A stretch of DNA of 64,000 nt from Planctomyces sp. (GTDB lineage: Bacteria > Planctomycetota > Planctomycetia > Planctomycetales > Planctomycetaceae). The notes beneath the pieces are model-generated. The model did not search any database. It had not been told where the DNA came from and saw only the letters and a program-made list of their open reading frames with translations. Positions within the stretch are counted from its first letter, which is position 1. The number at the start of each line of letters is the position of its first letter. Positions 26,258 through 35,506 of this stretch are shown here, piece by piece. The translations under genes were made by a program, and so were the position numbers. Location: positions 25,492 to 89,491 of the forward strand of contig JAEUIH010000026.1 in assembly GCA_016795105.1 (NCBI GenBank), written 5' to 3'.

Positions 26258-26644
26258 TTAGTTGTTGCCGAGGGCTTCGAGGGCGGCTTCTCGGGTGGGA
26301 AATGGGGTCCAAAAGAAGTCGGTCTTGGTGTTTTCGAGCAACATCAGTGTTTTGAGCATCTCGGTCATGTTGTCTGAGAGATGGCACAGCACGGCCTGGC
26401 CGCCGTTGCTGCGGACCTTCTTGGCGAGGCGAATCAGGATGCCGACAAATGTGGATCCGAAGTAGTCGAGTCGAGAGAAGTCCACAGCCAGATGTCGAAC
26501 GCCGTTCTCACCAAGCATTCGGTACGCGTCGTTGTAACCATTCCGGATGTCGTTATCCCGGAACTCAAGAAATGGCCCATTGGCTGTCAGGATCAGGACG
26601 TTTCCTTGTTGTTCGAAGTCGAAGATTCGTTTGTCAGGAAACAT
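26258..26644 (-). CDS. STAS-domain protein (anti-sigma-factor antagonist type)
   Basis: From ATG 26644 this is a 128-residue single-domain protein. AAGGAG lies 8 bases upstream, favouring this start over 26692. The STAS fold is visible in NVLILTANGPFLEF, HLAVDFSRLDYFGSTFVG and the GGQAVLCHLSDNMTEML helix-strand. S64 in YFGS is at the position phosphorylated in SpoIIAA-type antagonists. No anti-sigma kinase or sigma factor lies next to it. A second STAS protein with the same YFGS motif is encoded at 51895-52260. Confidence 0.85.
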   Translation of the reverse strand: MFPDKRIFDFEQQGNVLILTANGPFLEFRDNDIRNGYNDAYRMLGENGVRHLAVDFSRLDYFGSTFVGILIRLAKKVRSNGGQAVLCHLSDNMTEMLKTLMLLENTKTDFFWTPFPTREAALEALGNN

Positions 26645-26698
26645 CCAGAGAACTCCTTGGTCGGGAAAACAGACAGACAAGTAAAAGACCAAACACCG

Positions 26699-27313
26699 CT
26701 ATCGGGAACCCTGATCGGTCAAAGGCTTCCTCTTAAAGATAAATTTCTCTTCTCCGACACTTCCATCTTTATGCTTCATGGCCAGCATGACGTGCAATTC
26801 ATCATTTTCCATGAGCTTGTAGGTGAGTCCGTTAAACCAGGCTGTATTCTTTTCAATCCGTACAAGCGGGAATTCGACAAATTTCTCTTTGTCTTCCCAG
26901 CCCTTCAGCTCTTCATCAAAGTGTCGAAGCCTGAGTGTCCAGCGATCACCATGTTTGGCAAGCTGAAAGAACTCTGAGAATATGAGCTTTCCGTCCTGGT
27001 GAAAGCGGAACGTGCCAATGCGTGACCCTTCAATGTCTGGCATCCATGTTTCTTCACAGTTGCCACCCAGCCCATTGCCCACCCAGTAGCCGGCGAGGAA
27101 GTCAAAATTCTCGGGAGATGCTTCAACTGCCGGCTGATCTTTGGAGAACTTCAGCGTGTTCTCTGTGATCGTCTCCGCACCGTCCGTCTGCTTTTCATCG
27201 CCGAAGATTTGTTGTCCAAAACTACCGGCAAAACCGGCGGTCAACACGATCTGAAGCAACAGCATGAAAGTCGCAGAGATCAAGAAATGGGGAGAAGCAT
27301 GTTTTCGAATCAT
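26699..27313 (-). CDS. Secreted DUF6265-like protein
   Basis: The 204-residue protein has an N-terminal signal peptide or anchor (FLISATFMLLLQIVLTAGFA). A lipocalin-like domain starts at about residue 68 with FDFLAGYWVG, followed by CEETWMPDIEGSRIGTFRF and ending with HKDGSVGEEKFIFKR. This matches the DUF6265 pattern, in which the domain opens with 'FxxLAGxW'. Function of the family is unknown. It lies 55 bp before the STAS gene's start and could share its transcript. Confidence 0.8.
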   Translation of the reverse strand: MIRKHASPHFLISATFMLLLQIVLTAGFAGSFGQQIFGDEKQTDGAETITENTLKFSKDQPAVEASPENFDFLAGYWVGNGLGGNCEETWMPDIEGSRIGTFRFHQDGKLIFSEFFQLAKHGDRWTLRLRHFDEELKGWEDKEKFVEFPLVRIEKNTAWFNGLTYKLMENDELHVMLAMKHKDGSVGEEKFIFKRKPLTDQGSR

Positions 27314-27339
27314 GGTCCTATGGCCTTTTTAGTTGAGGA

Positions 27340-28398
27340 TCAACGCCCAAGCATCTCGTGAGCGGATCTGAGGAGTTCTTCGGTTTGTTCAAAACTGATG
27401 CAGCCGTCTGTGATGCTCACACCATACTTCAATTGTGATGGATCACTGCCCAGCGACTGCTGACCTTCGATGAGATTGCTTTCCAGCATCAGGCCAACAA
27501 TTTCTTCATTCCCTTCAATGCGCTGCCGAATCACGTCATTCCAGACGATGGGCTGGCGTCGGTAGTCCTTTTCAGAATTTGCATGACTGCAGTCGACAAC
27601 AAATCGTGGGGGAAGATTTGCACTGCGGAGCAATTGGCTGGCTTCAGCAAGATTCGGGGCGTGGTAATTCGGTCCATTTCTGCCGCCTCGAAGAATCAAG
27701 TGCCCCAGTTCATTGCCTCGTGTGTTCACAATACAGGTCTTGCCGTCGTGATCAATCCCCAGAAAACAATGTTCCGCGCGAGCTGCTTTCATAGCATTAA
27801 TTGCGACTTCCAGACTGCCTTCTGTGCTGTTCTTGAAGCCAACAGGCATGGAAAGTCCGCTTGCCATTTGCCGATGGGTCGGGGATTCTGTGGTTCTGGC
27901 CCCGATGGACGCAAGGGTGATCAAATCTGCTATATATTGGGGAGTAATTGGTTCCAGCATTTCTGTTGCTGCGGGTAGTCCCACGGAGTTGATATCCAGC
28001 AGGATGCGGCGAGCACGGCGGAGCCCTGTGACGATGTCGAACGTGTCATTCAGATGAGGGTCGTTGATCAATCCTTTCCAGCCGACCGTTGTTCGGGGCT
28101 TCTCAAAATACACTCGCATTACAACGAGCAGGCGATCGGCGACATCATCAGCCACGGATTTCAGTTTCCGAGCATATTCGAGTGCGCTTTCGGTATTGTG
28201 AATGGAGCAGGGGCCTACGATCGCGATGATCCGTTTGTCATGCCCACGCAGGATTTCTTCCACCGCACTGCGGGAATTCAGGACATGTTCGGAAACGGAA
28301 TCCGGATTGGAAAACTCCTGTTTCAGATCACGAGGTGAAATGAGTGGAGACGTACCAACGATGTTGACGTCCTGGAGTGGGCGAGGCGATTTATTCAT
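27340..28398 (-). CDS. 3-deoxy-7-phosphoheptulonate (DAHP) synthase, type I AroG/F/H class
   Basis: The 352-residue protein carries the class I-alpha signatures IVGPCSIHNTESALEYA, YFEKPRTTVGWKGLINDPHL, GARTTESPTHRQMASGLSMP, VGFKNSTEG, GGRNGPNYH and VDCSHANSEKDY. It condenses phosphoenolpyruvate and erythrose 4-phosphate, the entry step of the shikimate pathway. It lies 1.2 kb from the aroC-cmoA-cmoB operon on the opposite strand. Which aromatic amino acid feeds back on it cannot be read safely from the sequence, so I do not assign aroF, aroG or aroH. Confidence 0.95.
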   Translation of the reverse strand: MNKSPRPLQDVNIVGTSPLISPRDLKQEFSNPDSVSEHVLNSRSAVEEILRGHDKRIIAIVGPCSIHNTESALEYARKLKSVADDVADRLLVVMRVYFEKPRTTVGWKGLINDPHLNDTFDIVTGLRRARRILLDINSVGLPAATEMLEPITPQYIADLITLASIGARTTESPTHRQMASGLSMPVGFKNSTEGSLEVAINAMKAARAEHCFLGIDHDGKTCIVNTRGNELGHLILRGGRNGPNYHAPNLAEASQLLRSANLPPRFVVDCSHANSEKDYRRQPIVWNDVIRQRIEGNEEIVGLMLESNLIEGQQSLGSDPSQLKYGVSITDGCISFEQTEELLRSAHEMLGR

Positions 28399-28874
28399 GG
28401 AACTGCTTTGGCGAGCAGGTTTGCTCGTCGATATTTGGAGAAAATCTGAGCCCTCAATGGGCCCAAAACTGCAAAAGAAGACCGGATTCTAGTGATTTTC
28501 AGAAGCGTGGGCCAACGGAATAGATCACTTTCAGGGTCGCGGGTTCGTATTCTTTCGGTTTTAACAACAATGTCGACGATCGGATAATCGGACATACTGT
28601 TGCAGGACGAAACACCCGGACTGCTGCGAAATCGAACGCAGCTTTCTGCGGTTGCAAATTGGTCTGGTGCGTTGTATTTTGTAACTGCTTGCTGTTACGT
28701 AGTTTGCGCGGATTCCGTTGGCTGATCGGCAGGAACTGCAAATTTTTAGGCGGATTTGCCACGAAATTTGCGTTATTAAAAGAGCCAGTCTGGTCAATCA
28801 TTCGAACAAGCGGTTTGTGCGAGCAGGCACATCGCTGGCACTGGTCTAATCCTGTCTAAGTTGGAGACAAGCTC
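28399..28874. other. Divergent intergenic region between DAHP synthase and a DUF1559 gene
   Basis: I see no credible gene in these 476 bases. A weak sigma-70-like pair (TTGCAA at 28652 and TATTTT at 28675, 17-base spacing) points toward the DUF1559 gene. The small inverted repeat GTAAC-N8-GTTAC follows near 28680-28698. Confidence 0.5.
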
Positions 28875-30011
28875 ATGCAGACGCGTCGTTCTCGTTCCGG
28901 GTCGAAATCACTTCGACGCGGCTTTACCCTGATCGAACTGCTGGTGGTAATTTCAATTATTGCCACACTGGTCGCCCTGATTCTGCCGGCGATTCAAAAC
29001 GCTCGCGCGGCTGCTCGACGTGTTCAGTGCCAGAATAACCTCAAGAACATCGCATTGGCTGCCCACAACTTTGCCTCTGCCAAGAAGACTCAGCTTCCTG
29101 CACTTGGTTCCTATTCTCTCGACGTTTCCGGAAACCTCATTCCACTGCGAAGCTGGGTTGTAGAACTTCTGCCTCACATGGATCAGCGTTCAATCTACGA
29201 TCGCTGGGATATGAATCAGGCTTATAACGGTCCAACCAATACTGCACTTGCTCTGACTTATCTTCAGGTTCTGGCGTGCCCTGACGATGATACTGCTGTT
29301 GGAATCAACGGTGGTTTGACCTATGTTGCCAACAACGGATATCTGAGCCAGGTATCTGCATCAGCAATCCCGGGTTCTGCTCTTCCAAATTACTGGACTG
29401 CGGCAGGTCTGGACTGGGATAAGGATGGAACCGTCAATTCGGCCGGGGCAGAAGACACCGACTACGAGGATTCCGAATTGCATCGAAATGCGGGTGTGAT
29501 GTGGCATCAGCTGCCAACAGTCCGAGCCGGTGCTCCAGCGGATCGTACTGCCAGCCGAAACAGCCATTCTCTGACCAGCGTCTATGACGGTACCAGTCAA
29601 ACAATTCTGTTTTCAGAAAACATCAATGCAGCTGGCGACGGTACCTGGGCAAGCCCAGGCTGGTCGAACGCTGGTTTTGCAGCAATCATAGCTTCTCCAA
29701 TCACAGCCGGTGTGAACTCTTACAACCGACCACTTCTCTACGATGACCCAGCAACAGCAAACATCATCGGTGAGACACACATCAATCGTTATAAGAATTC
29801 GAATGTTCCAGCAACCGCTGATCCTCGAGCCTGCGGGATTAACTCAGGACATCCTGGCGTTGCAAACGTTGCATGGGTTGACGGTGCCGTTGGTTCCCTC
29901 GATCAGAACATCGACATCAATGTTTACCTGCGACTGATTTCTCCATCTGCTGCTCGTCCAAACGTCGATCCTGAACAGACTCAGGATCCTCTCAGCGAAA
30001 ATGCCTACTAA
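28875..30011 (+). CDS. DUF1559 protein with prepilin-like N-terminus
   Basis: The 378-residue protein begins with a basic leader and the type-IV-prepilin-like signature [20 protein letters not shown] at residues 15-34. The DUF1559 core follows: [28 protein letters not shown], and the C-terminal HPGVANVAWVDG (H-x9-DG variant). These planctomycete proteins exist in large paralogous families and are thought to be processed and assembled as pseudopilin-like surface structures. The role is not established. GGAGA lies 7 bases upstream, and a strong terminator follows. Confidence 0.93.
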   Translation: MQTRRSRSGSKSLRRGFTLIELLVVISIIATLVALILPAIQNARAAARRVQCQNNLKNIALAAHNFASAKKTQLPALGSYSLDVSGNLIPLRSWVVELLPHMDQRSIYDRWDMNQAYNGPTNTALALTYLQVLACPDDDTAVGINGGLTYVANNGYLSQVSASAIPGSALPNYWTAAGLDWDKDGTVNSAGAEDTDYEDSELHRNAGVMWHQLPTVRAGAPADRTASRNSHSLTSVYDGTSQTILFSENINAAGDGTWASPGWSNAGFAAIIASPITAGVNSYNRPLLYDDPATANIIGETHINRYKNSNVPATADPRACGINSGHPGVANVAWVDGAVGSLDQNIDINVYLRLISPSAARPNVDPEQTQDPLSENAY

Positions 30012-30051
30012 TTGATGGCTGATTTGCGGATCAGAAGATTGACCTGACAGG

Positions 30052-30083
30052 AAGCCCCTTGTTGCAAAACAAGGGGCTTTTTC
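30052..30083 (+). terminator. Rho-independent terminator of the first DUF1559 gene
   Basis: A 12-bp perfect stem (AAGCCCCTTGTT with AACAAGGGGCTT) has a GCAA loop followed by a T-run. Confidence 0.93.
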
Positions 30084-30236
30084 TATTGAGGGAATACCCG
30101 AGAATTTGCCCGTTGGACGGGCGTTTGATTCGGATGTGTGAGTCATGTCGATTTGGGAATTCAGTGCGCTCAGTCAATCAGTAGCGATTAATCGGCGACG
30201 CAGTTGATCTTGGAAGTTCACTGAACAGGCGAACCG

Positions 30237-30647
30237 ATGAAGCTTTTGCCGTCGACCGAATCTGTGCGGGTCCGGCAGTTGAGGCAAAATGGCCCGACTT
30301 TAATCGCCCTCAAATTCAGCAGGAAGGCCGTTCTCCGCATGTATCAGGCTGCGTCTGTTTCGCGACCGATCGAAAATCCAGCTGACGTACGGACACTTGA
30401 CCAGCTTCGCCTTTTTGTGCACATCGCGTTGTGTAGAAAAGAGAATCTTCTTGAACATCATTTTCCGATGAGTGAATTGGAGCTGACACAGAACGGAGTT
30501 CGATGTGGCTTCCAATTTGTTCTTCACGGCCCTCGTTCAGTAAAACTGGCGGCGGTGTGGGCAGAGTCGTCGAATGAAGTGCTGTTGTACGATGCAACTG
30601 GTCATCGCTTCAGCAGGATTCGGCTGCCTCATCGAGTGACCGGATAG
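30237..30647 (+). CDS. Hypothetical 136-residue protein
   Basis: No signal peptide, membrane helix or known domain is visible. The sequence is mixed alpha/beta with basic patches and a central acidic-hydrophobic stretch (LDQLRLFVHIALCRKENLLE). The start at ATG 30237 has no strong ribosome site. An internal ATG at 30339 has GGAAGG 11 bases upstream and may be the true start. It lies alone between the first DUF1559 terminator and the converging DUF1501 gene. I include it because no other frame in this gap is better, but coding status is uncertain. Confidence 0.5.
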   Translation: MKLLPSTESVRVRQLRQNGPTLIALKFSRKAVLRMYQAASVSRPIENPADVRTLDQLRLFVHIALCRKENLLEHHFPMSELELTQNGVRCGFQFVLHGPRSVKLAAVWAESSNEVLLYDATGHRFSRIRLPHRVTG

Positions 30648-30682
30648 CCACACCGTCAGGTATTCCGGTTAAGTGCATAGAG

Positions 30683-32095
30683 TCAGTGGCAAACTTCTTC
30701 CACCACCTGCCCACCAACATCGGTCAGGCGAAACTCACGTCCCTGAAAGCGATATGTGAGTTTTGTGTGATCAATGCCCATCAGGTGGAGGATCGTAGCG
30801 TTCAGGTCATGCACGTGGACGGGCTTGCTGATGACATTGCAGGAAAATTCATCAGTCTCCCCGTAGACCATCGCCGGTCGAATTCCTCCTCCGGCAAGAA
30901 TAACGGTGAAGCAGCCACCATGATGATCTCTCCCATAGTTTCCTGCTTCGACCTTACCCTGGCTGTAGACGGTTCTGCCAAACTCGCCTCCCCAGACAAC
31001 GAGAGTATCGTCGAGGAGGCCTCTTTGTTTCAGGTCACGGATCAGGGCAGCAACAGGGCGATCAACATCGCGGCATTGAAGTGTCAGATCACCCGGCAGG
31101 TTATAATGTTGGTCCCATCCTCGATGATACAGTTGAATGAACCGGACTCCTCGTTCCGCCATACGGCGAGCGAGCAGACAGTTACGTGCAAAAGAACCAG
31201 GGACCTCTGCCTCGGGACCGTAGAGCTCAAACGTTTCCTTTGACTCGTCCTCCATATTAACCAGTTCAGGAACTGAGGTCTGCATTCGGAATGCCATTTC
31301 ATACTGGTGGGTGCGCGTCAGAATTTCCGGGTCGTTGAGAAACTCATGGCGAGCGGTATTGAGGGCGGCAATCGTATTGAGTTGCCTGCGTCGAGTCTCA
31401 GGGTCAATTCCAGGCAGATTCTCCAGATACAGGACCGGAGTTCCGGAAGATCTCAGTGCAATCCCCTGATGATTCGATGGAAGAAATCCGGAACCCCAAA
31501 GCCTGGCATACAGGGGGTCCGCCGGTCGAGCCGCACTTCCTCGGGATATCATGACCAGGAATGCAGGCAGATGCTGAGCTTCAGAGCCAAGTCCATAGCT
31601 GAGCCATGCTCCGATGCCCGGTCGTCCCGGCTGCTGGTGTCCAGTCTGCAGCAATGTCACTGCCGGATCATGATTGATGGCCTCCGTATGCATCGAATTG
31701 ATAATGCACAGCTCATCTGCAATGGCAGACATCTCCGGCAGAGCTTCACTGATCCAGCAGCCGGATGCCCCATGCTGAGCGAAACGAAATCGAGTCGGAG
31801 TCACTGGAAATGATGCCTGACCACTTGTCATTCCCGTGAGTCGCTGTGTCTTTCGGACGGATTCCGGAAGTTCTGTTCCCTGCCATTTCATCAGATTTGG
31901 CTTGTGGTCGAACAAATCCAGCTGCGACGGACCTCCGTGCATGAACAGGCTGATGATCCGCTTCGCCGGAGCAACCCGAGGTACTGTCGCCCCGATCGCT
32001 TCAGCAGAAGACCCAGACAAAGATGCCAGCGCCATCAAGCCCGGATTCACGATCGACTGATTGAGAAATGCTCGACGCAGCAAACATGTGTTCAT
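30683..32095 (-). CDS. DUF1501 (sulfatase-like fold) protein
   Basis: The 470-residue protein has an N-terminal RRAFLNQ segment resembling a degenerate Tat signal. The DUF1501 landmarks are KRIISLFMHGGPSQLDLFDHKP, SGCWISEALPEMSAIADELC, QTGHQQPGRPGIGAWLSYGLG, VWGGEFGRT and GRDHHGGCF with a final ILHLMGIDH. DUF1501 proteins have an alkaline-phosphatase/sulfatase-type fold and almost always pair with a PSCyt1/PSD1 protein, as here. The ATG overlaps the TGA of that gene (ATGA). The biochemical activity of the pair is unknown. Confidence 0.93.
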   Translation of the reverse strand: MNTCLLRRAFLNQSIVNPGLMALASLSGSSAEAIGATVPRVAPAKRIISLFMHGGPSQLDLFDHKPNLMKWQGTELPESVRKTQRLTGMTSGQASFPVTPTRFRFAQHGASGCWISEALPEMSAIADELCIINSMHTEAINHDPAVTLLQTGHQQPGRPGIGAWLSYGLGSEAQHLPAFLVMISRGSAARPADPLYARLWGSGFLPSNHQGIALRSSGTPVLYLENLPGIDPETRRRQLNTIAALNTARHEFLNDPEILTRTHQYEMAFRMQTSVPELVNMEDESKETFELYGPEAEVPGSFARNCLLARRMAERGVRFIQLYHRGWDQHYNLPGDLTLQCRDVDRPVAALIRDLKQRGLLDDTLVVWGGEFGRTVYSQGKVEAGNYGRDHHGGCFTVILAGGGIRPAMVYGETDEFSCNVISKPVHVHDLNATILHLMGIDHTKLTYRFQGREFRLTDVGGQVVEEVCH

Positions 32096-35000
32096 CGCCG
32101 TGTGACCGCCTCATCAAGATTCAGAATCGTGTGCGCTACAATTGTGAGTGCAGCCAGTTCCCGAACCGAAACGAGATCTGGATCAGGTAAAGTGGACAAG
32201 TCCTTCAACGAAGGATCGTCAGTGTTACTCATATTTGTGAATTCAGAATCGATAAGAGCAGCGGCGGAGTGTTCGTCATTTGCGAATCGTTGGCGTTGTG
32301 TGTGGAGCAATTCAACGAGGATCTGGCATTCCGCAGGTTCTGGTAATCGCGAGAGGACTCCTCGAAACAGTGATCGAATCCGATCTTCATCTGTGCGGCT
32401 GTTTTCCGGACGTGTGTTCTTTGTTGGGCTGTTCTTTGTCAGGTTTTCGTCTGGCACCGTTGTTCTGAATTCCTGCAGGGCCATAGTTTTTGCCGCCCTG
32501 AGAAATGTCGGGTCGTTGAGAAGACTGAGTGCCTGCATTGGAGTATTTGTCTGTGGCCGCTGCAGAGTACATTTTTCTCGCGTTGGGCCGTCGAAGATGA
32601 GCAGCGTCGGTGGAGGCGACTGACGCTTGATGTAGGTGTAGATGCTTCTGCGCCACAGTGAGTCACCCCGATCGGCGATATAGGATTCCTCGCCATTGTA
32701 AGAGACTTCTTCCCACAGTCCGTCAGGCTGCCATGGTTTGACGGCGGGACCGCCAGGAGTTGTGCAGAGCTGCCCGGAAACGAACAACGCCTGATCGCGA
32801 ATCATCTCAACCGGCATGCGAAACGAGGAACCTCGCGCGAGAAGGCGGTTCGACGGATCTTCAGGTTCGGAGTTCGAGGGTCTCCGTCCGGAGTGCTGAC
32901 AATATGTGCGTGATGTGACAATCAGCTTCAACATCCGCTTTGTATCCCATCCTGATTCTCGGAACGTGACAGCAAGCCAGTCAAGAAGTTTCGGGTGAGT
33001 CGGTGCCTCGCCCTGAACTCCAAAGTCCCCAGGTGTCCGAACTAAGCCCTCGCCGAAACACTGTTTCCATAGTCGATTTACGGCAACCCGAGCTGTGAGC
33101 GGATTGTTGTGTGACATCAGCCATTGCGCGAGTCCGAGCCGGTTCTTTGGGGCGTCTTCAGGAAGTCGGGGAAATACGGCCGGCGTATCGGGCTGAACAG
33201 GGTCGCCAGGCTGATCATATCGACCGCGAATCAGAATTCGGGCATTGCGCGGTGTGGGCAGTTCATCCATGACAAGTGTCGTTGGCAGATGGTTTCGGAA
33301 GGCAGCCTCTGCCTCCTGAGTTGCAGAAACCAACTGATACGCATTTTGGATTTCCGCTGTTGCGGATTGTCGAATGTACTCCGCCAAAAGGAACTTCGTT
33401 TCTGCCTGACTGCGTTGGGATTCGGAGACCTCGAGGATTCCGAGGATGCGGTCAGAGTTCTTCCAGTCCCGAATTTCGTCTGCCTCCAGAACGCGCTGGA
33501 AGATCCGGATCTCATCCAGCAGACCATAGTTGCCCGGACCAGGTTCCCGCCGGCCAATTCTCAATGGTGCAGTTGTTTGAATCATGTTTTGGATTTGGGT
33601 GCCTGAGGATGTCGTTTCAGGGGCTGTGCCATCAACAAAGATCCGGAGACCATCGCCTTTGCCGGAGCCGTCATACGTAATTGCCACATGATGCCACTCC
33701 GAGTTGGGAACTGCTGTTCGTGTTGATTGAGTCAGGAAGTTAACGCCCCACTGTTCGACGAGATTTACAGTCAGTCGTCCCTTCTGCCAAAGCACTTCAA
33801 GCCCGGGGCGATTTCCGTCGCCGTCAATTCGTGAAATCAGACAACTCATCTGTCCGTCCGGGTAGACCCAGAATCCAAGTGTCCAGGGCTGGTTGATGTC
33901 AAAGTCGTATGCGATGGACTCCAGATGTTGTGTCGCATCAAATCGAATGGCCTGACCACGTACGCCCCGAATTCGATGAATTGGTGTGCCAATATGACGA
34001 CAGTTGTCGTCAGCTGTATCTTCAAAGCGGATCCGACGAACGAGATACCGGTCCGAAGGTTCAGGAGCGATTTGTGCAGGATTGCTCAGCCACGATGTTA
34101 TTTCACTCTGCAGGGTCGGGAGTAACGCAGCAAATTGCTCCTCGGCAGCCATTCTGGCAGAGACCATTGACGCCAGTTTCTGTTGTTGCTCATCAGTCGA
34201 AACGGTGATCAGCGGAGGAGGATTGTCAGAGGTGATCAGGCCCGTTTCGGGCACGTTGTTGAAGTACGCGAACAGCTGGTAGTAGTCACGTTGCGAGATC
34301 GGGTCAAACTTATGGTCGTGACACTGAGCGCAACCAACGGTAAGTCCCATCCAGATCGACATTGTTGTATCGACGCGGTCAAAGACGTATTCAACTCGGT
34401 ATTCTTCATCAATGATCCCGGTTTCATTGTTTGCAACGTGGTTTCGATTGAATCCCGTAGCGATTCGCTGCTGCAGCGTCGGGTCTGGCAAGAGGTCTCC
34501 GGCGAGTTGTTCAATCGTAAACTGATCATAGGGCAGATTCCGATTGAATGCCTGAATGACCCAGTCGCGCCAAAGCCACATCTGACGTGGTTTGTCACCG
34601 AAGTACCCATTGGTGTCGGCGTATCGGGCAGCATCGAGCCAGTCGACAGCCATGCGTTCGCCATAGTGAGGAGATGCAAGCAGGCGATCAACTGTTTGTT
34701 CCCAGGATTCGTGTGTACGGGCGAGATCATCAACGGAGGGTGGGAGTCCTGTCAAATCAAAAGTGACTCGTCGAATCAGAGTCTCCCGATCGGCTTCTTC
34801 GGAAAACGAAAGCCCATTTTGCTTCAGCTCTTCCGCTACAAACGAGTCGATGGGATTCATTTCCGCAAACTCAGGAGGCAATGCCGGCTTGACTGGGGGC
34901 TCGAATGCCCAGTGCCGGTCGAACTCCGCTCCGGAGAGAATCCACTCGTTCAGGATCTGCTTCTGCAGGTTAGACAGTTCCTTCCCTGAAGACACTGGCG

Positions 35001-35310
35001 GCATTTTCTGTGATTCATCGAGCGACATGATTCTTCGAATGACTTCACTGGATTCCGGGTGGCCAGGCTGAACCGCCACCGCTCCCGATTCTCCACTCAC
35101 GATCACCGATTCCCGACGATCCAGTCGCAATGATGCTGAACGACTGCTGGCGTCCTGGCCATGACATTTCCAACAGAATTCGGCAAGAATTGGTCGAACA
35201 TCACGGTTGAAGTCGGGAGGGGCCGCGGCAAGCGAAGTCGCAGCGACAAGAAACGGAAGTAAGGTGGCTAAAATGAGCGACCGGACGCCCCTGAGCAACT
35301 CAGCGATCAT
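32092..35310 (-). CDS. PSCyt1-PSCyt2-LamG-PSD1 planctomycete cytochrome protein
   Basis: From ATG 35310, with GAGGG a few bases upstream, the protein has 1,072 residues and a signal peptide ending near SLAAAPP. PSCyt1 (DUF1587-like) carries the heme motif CWKCH at 46-50. PSCyt2 (DUF1549) follows, with NPIDSFVAEEL, DLTGLPPSVDDL and a second CAQCH motif within VGCAQCHDHKFDPI. A LamG/concanavalin-like insert of about 150 residues comes next (INQPWTLGFWVYPDG). PSD1 (DUF1553) is at the C-terminus, with NPLTARVAVNRLWKQCFGEG and NTPMQALSLLNDP. Such proteins are hallmarks of Planctomycetes, probably with extracytoplasmic redox functions tied to polysaccharide breakdown. The reaction is unknown. Confidence 0.93.
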   Translation of the reverse strand: MIAELLRGVRSLILATLLPFLVAATSLAAAPPDFNRDVRPILAEFCWKCHGQDASSRSASLRLDRRESVIVSGESGAVAVQPGHPESSEVIRRIMSLDESQKMPPVSSGKELSNLQKQILNEWILSGAEFDRHWAFEPPVKPALPPEFAEMNPIDSFVAEELKQNGLSFSEEADRETLIRRVTFDLTGLPPSVDDLARTHESWEQTVDRLLASPHYGERMAVDWLDAARYADTNGYFGDKPRQMWLWRDWVIQAFNRNLPYDQFTIEQLAGDLLPDPTLQQRIATGFNRNHVANNETGIIDEEYRVEYVFDRVDTTMSIWMGLTVGCAQCHDHKFDPISQRDYYQLFAYFNNVPETGLITSDNPPPLITVSTDEQQQKLASMVSARMAAEEQFAALLPTLQSEITSWLSNPAQIAPEPSDRYLVRRIRFEDTADDNCRHIGTPIHRIRGVRGQAIRFDATQHLESIAYDFDINQPWTLGFWVYPDGQMSCLISRIDGDGNRPGLEVLWQKGRLTVNLVEQWGVNFLTQSTRTAVPNSEWHHVAITYDGSGKGDGLRIFVDGTAPETTSSGTQIQNMIQTTAPLRIGRREPGPGNYGLLDEIRIFQRVLEADEIRDWKNSDRILGILEVSESQRSQAETKFLLAEYIRQSATAEIQNAYQLVSATQEAEAAFRNHLPTTLVMDELPTPRNARILIRGRYDQPGDPVQPDTPAVFPRLPEDAPKNRLGLAQWLMSHNNPLTARVAVNRLWKQCFGEGLVRTPGDFGVQGEAPTHPKLLDWLAVTFRESGWDTKRMLKLIVTSRTYCQHSGRRPSNSEPEDPSNRLLARGSSFRMPVEMIRDQALFVSGQLCTTPGGPAVKPWQPDGLWEEVSYNGEESYIADRGDSLWRRSIYTYIKRQSPPPTLLIFDGPTREKCTLQRPQTNTPMQALSLLNDPTFLRAAKTMALQEFRTTVPDENLTKNSPTKNTRPENSRTDEDRIRSLFRGVLSRLPEPAECQILVELLHTQRQRFANDEHSAAALIDSEFTNMSNTDDPSLKDLSTLPDPDLVSVRELAALTIVAHTILNLDEAVTRR

Positions 35311-35506
35311 GGATTGCCCTCGCAGATGGAGTGTTTCGCAGAGTTTAGCCGGATCAACCGTCAACACACAAACGAAGAAGCGGTCAATTGCATGTGACAA
35401 CGAATTGCTCAAGACAGGCGATCGCTTTTGACAGACAAATGGTCATGGATGCAGTATGCTTTTGGGGCGAGGGAAATGGCGAACGGTGTTCAGAGAGGAG
35501 ATCAGA

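Noticed and set aside
28499..28801. Minus-strand open frame of 100 codons between DAHP synthase and the DUF1559 gene
   Set aside because: No ribosome site, no recognisable fold, and an Asn/Gln-rich composition typical of AT-rich non-coding DNA.
35428..35456. TTGACA at 35428 as a sigma-70 promoter for the sulfatase gene
   Set aside because: The only good -10 candidate (TATGCT) lies 21 bases away, outside the usual spacing.
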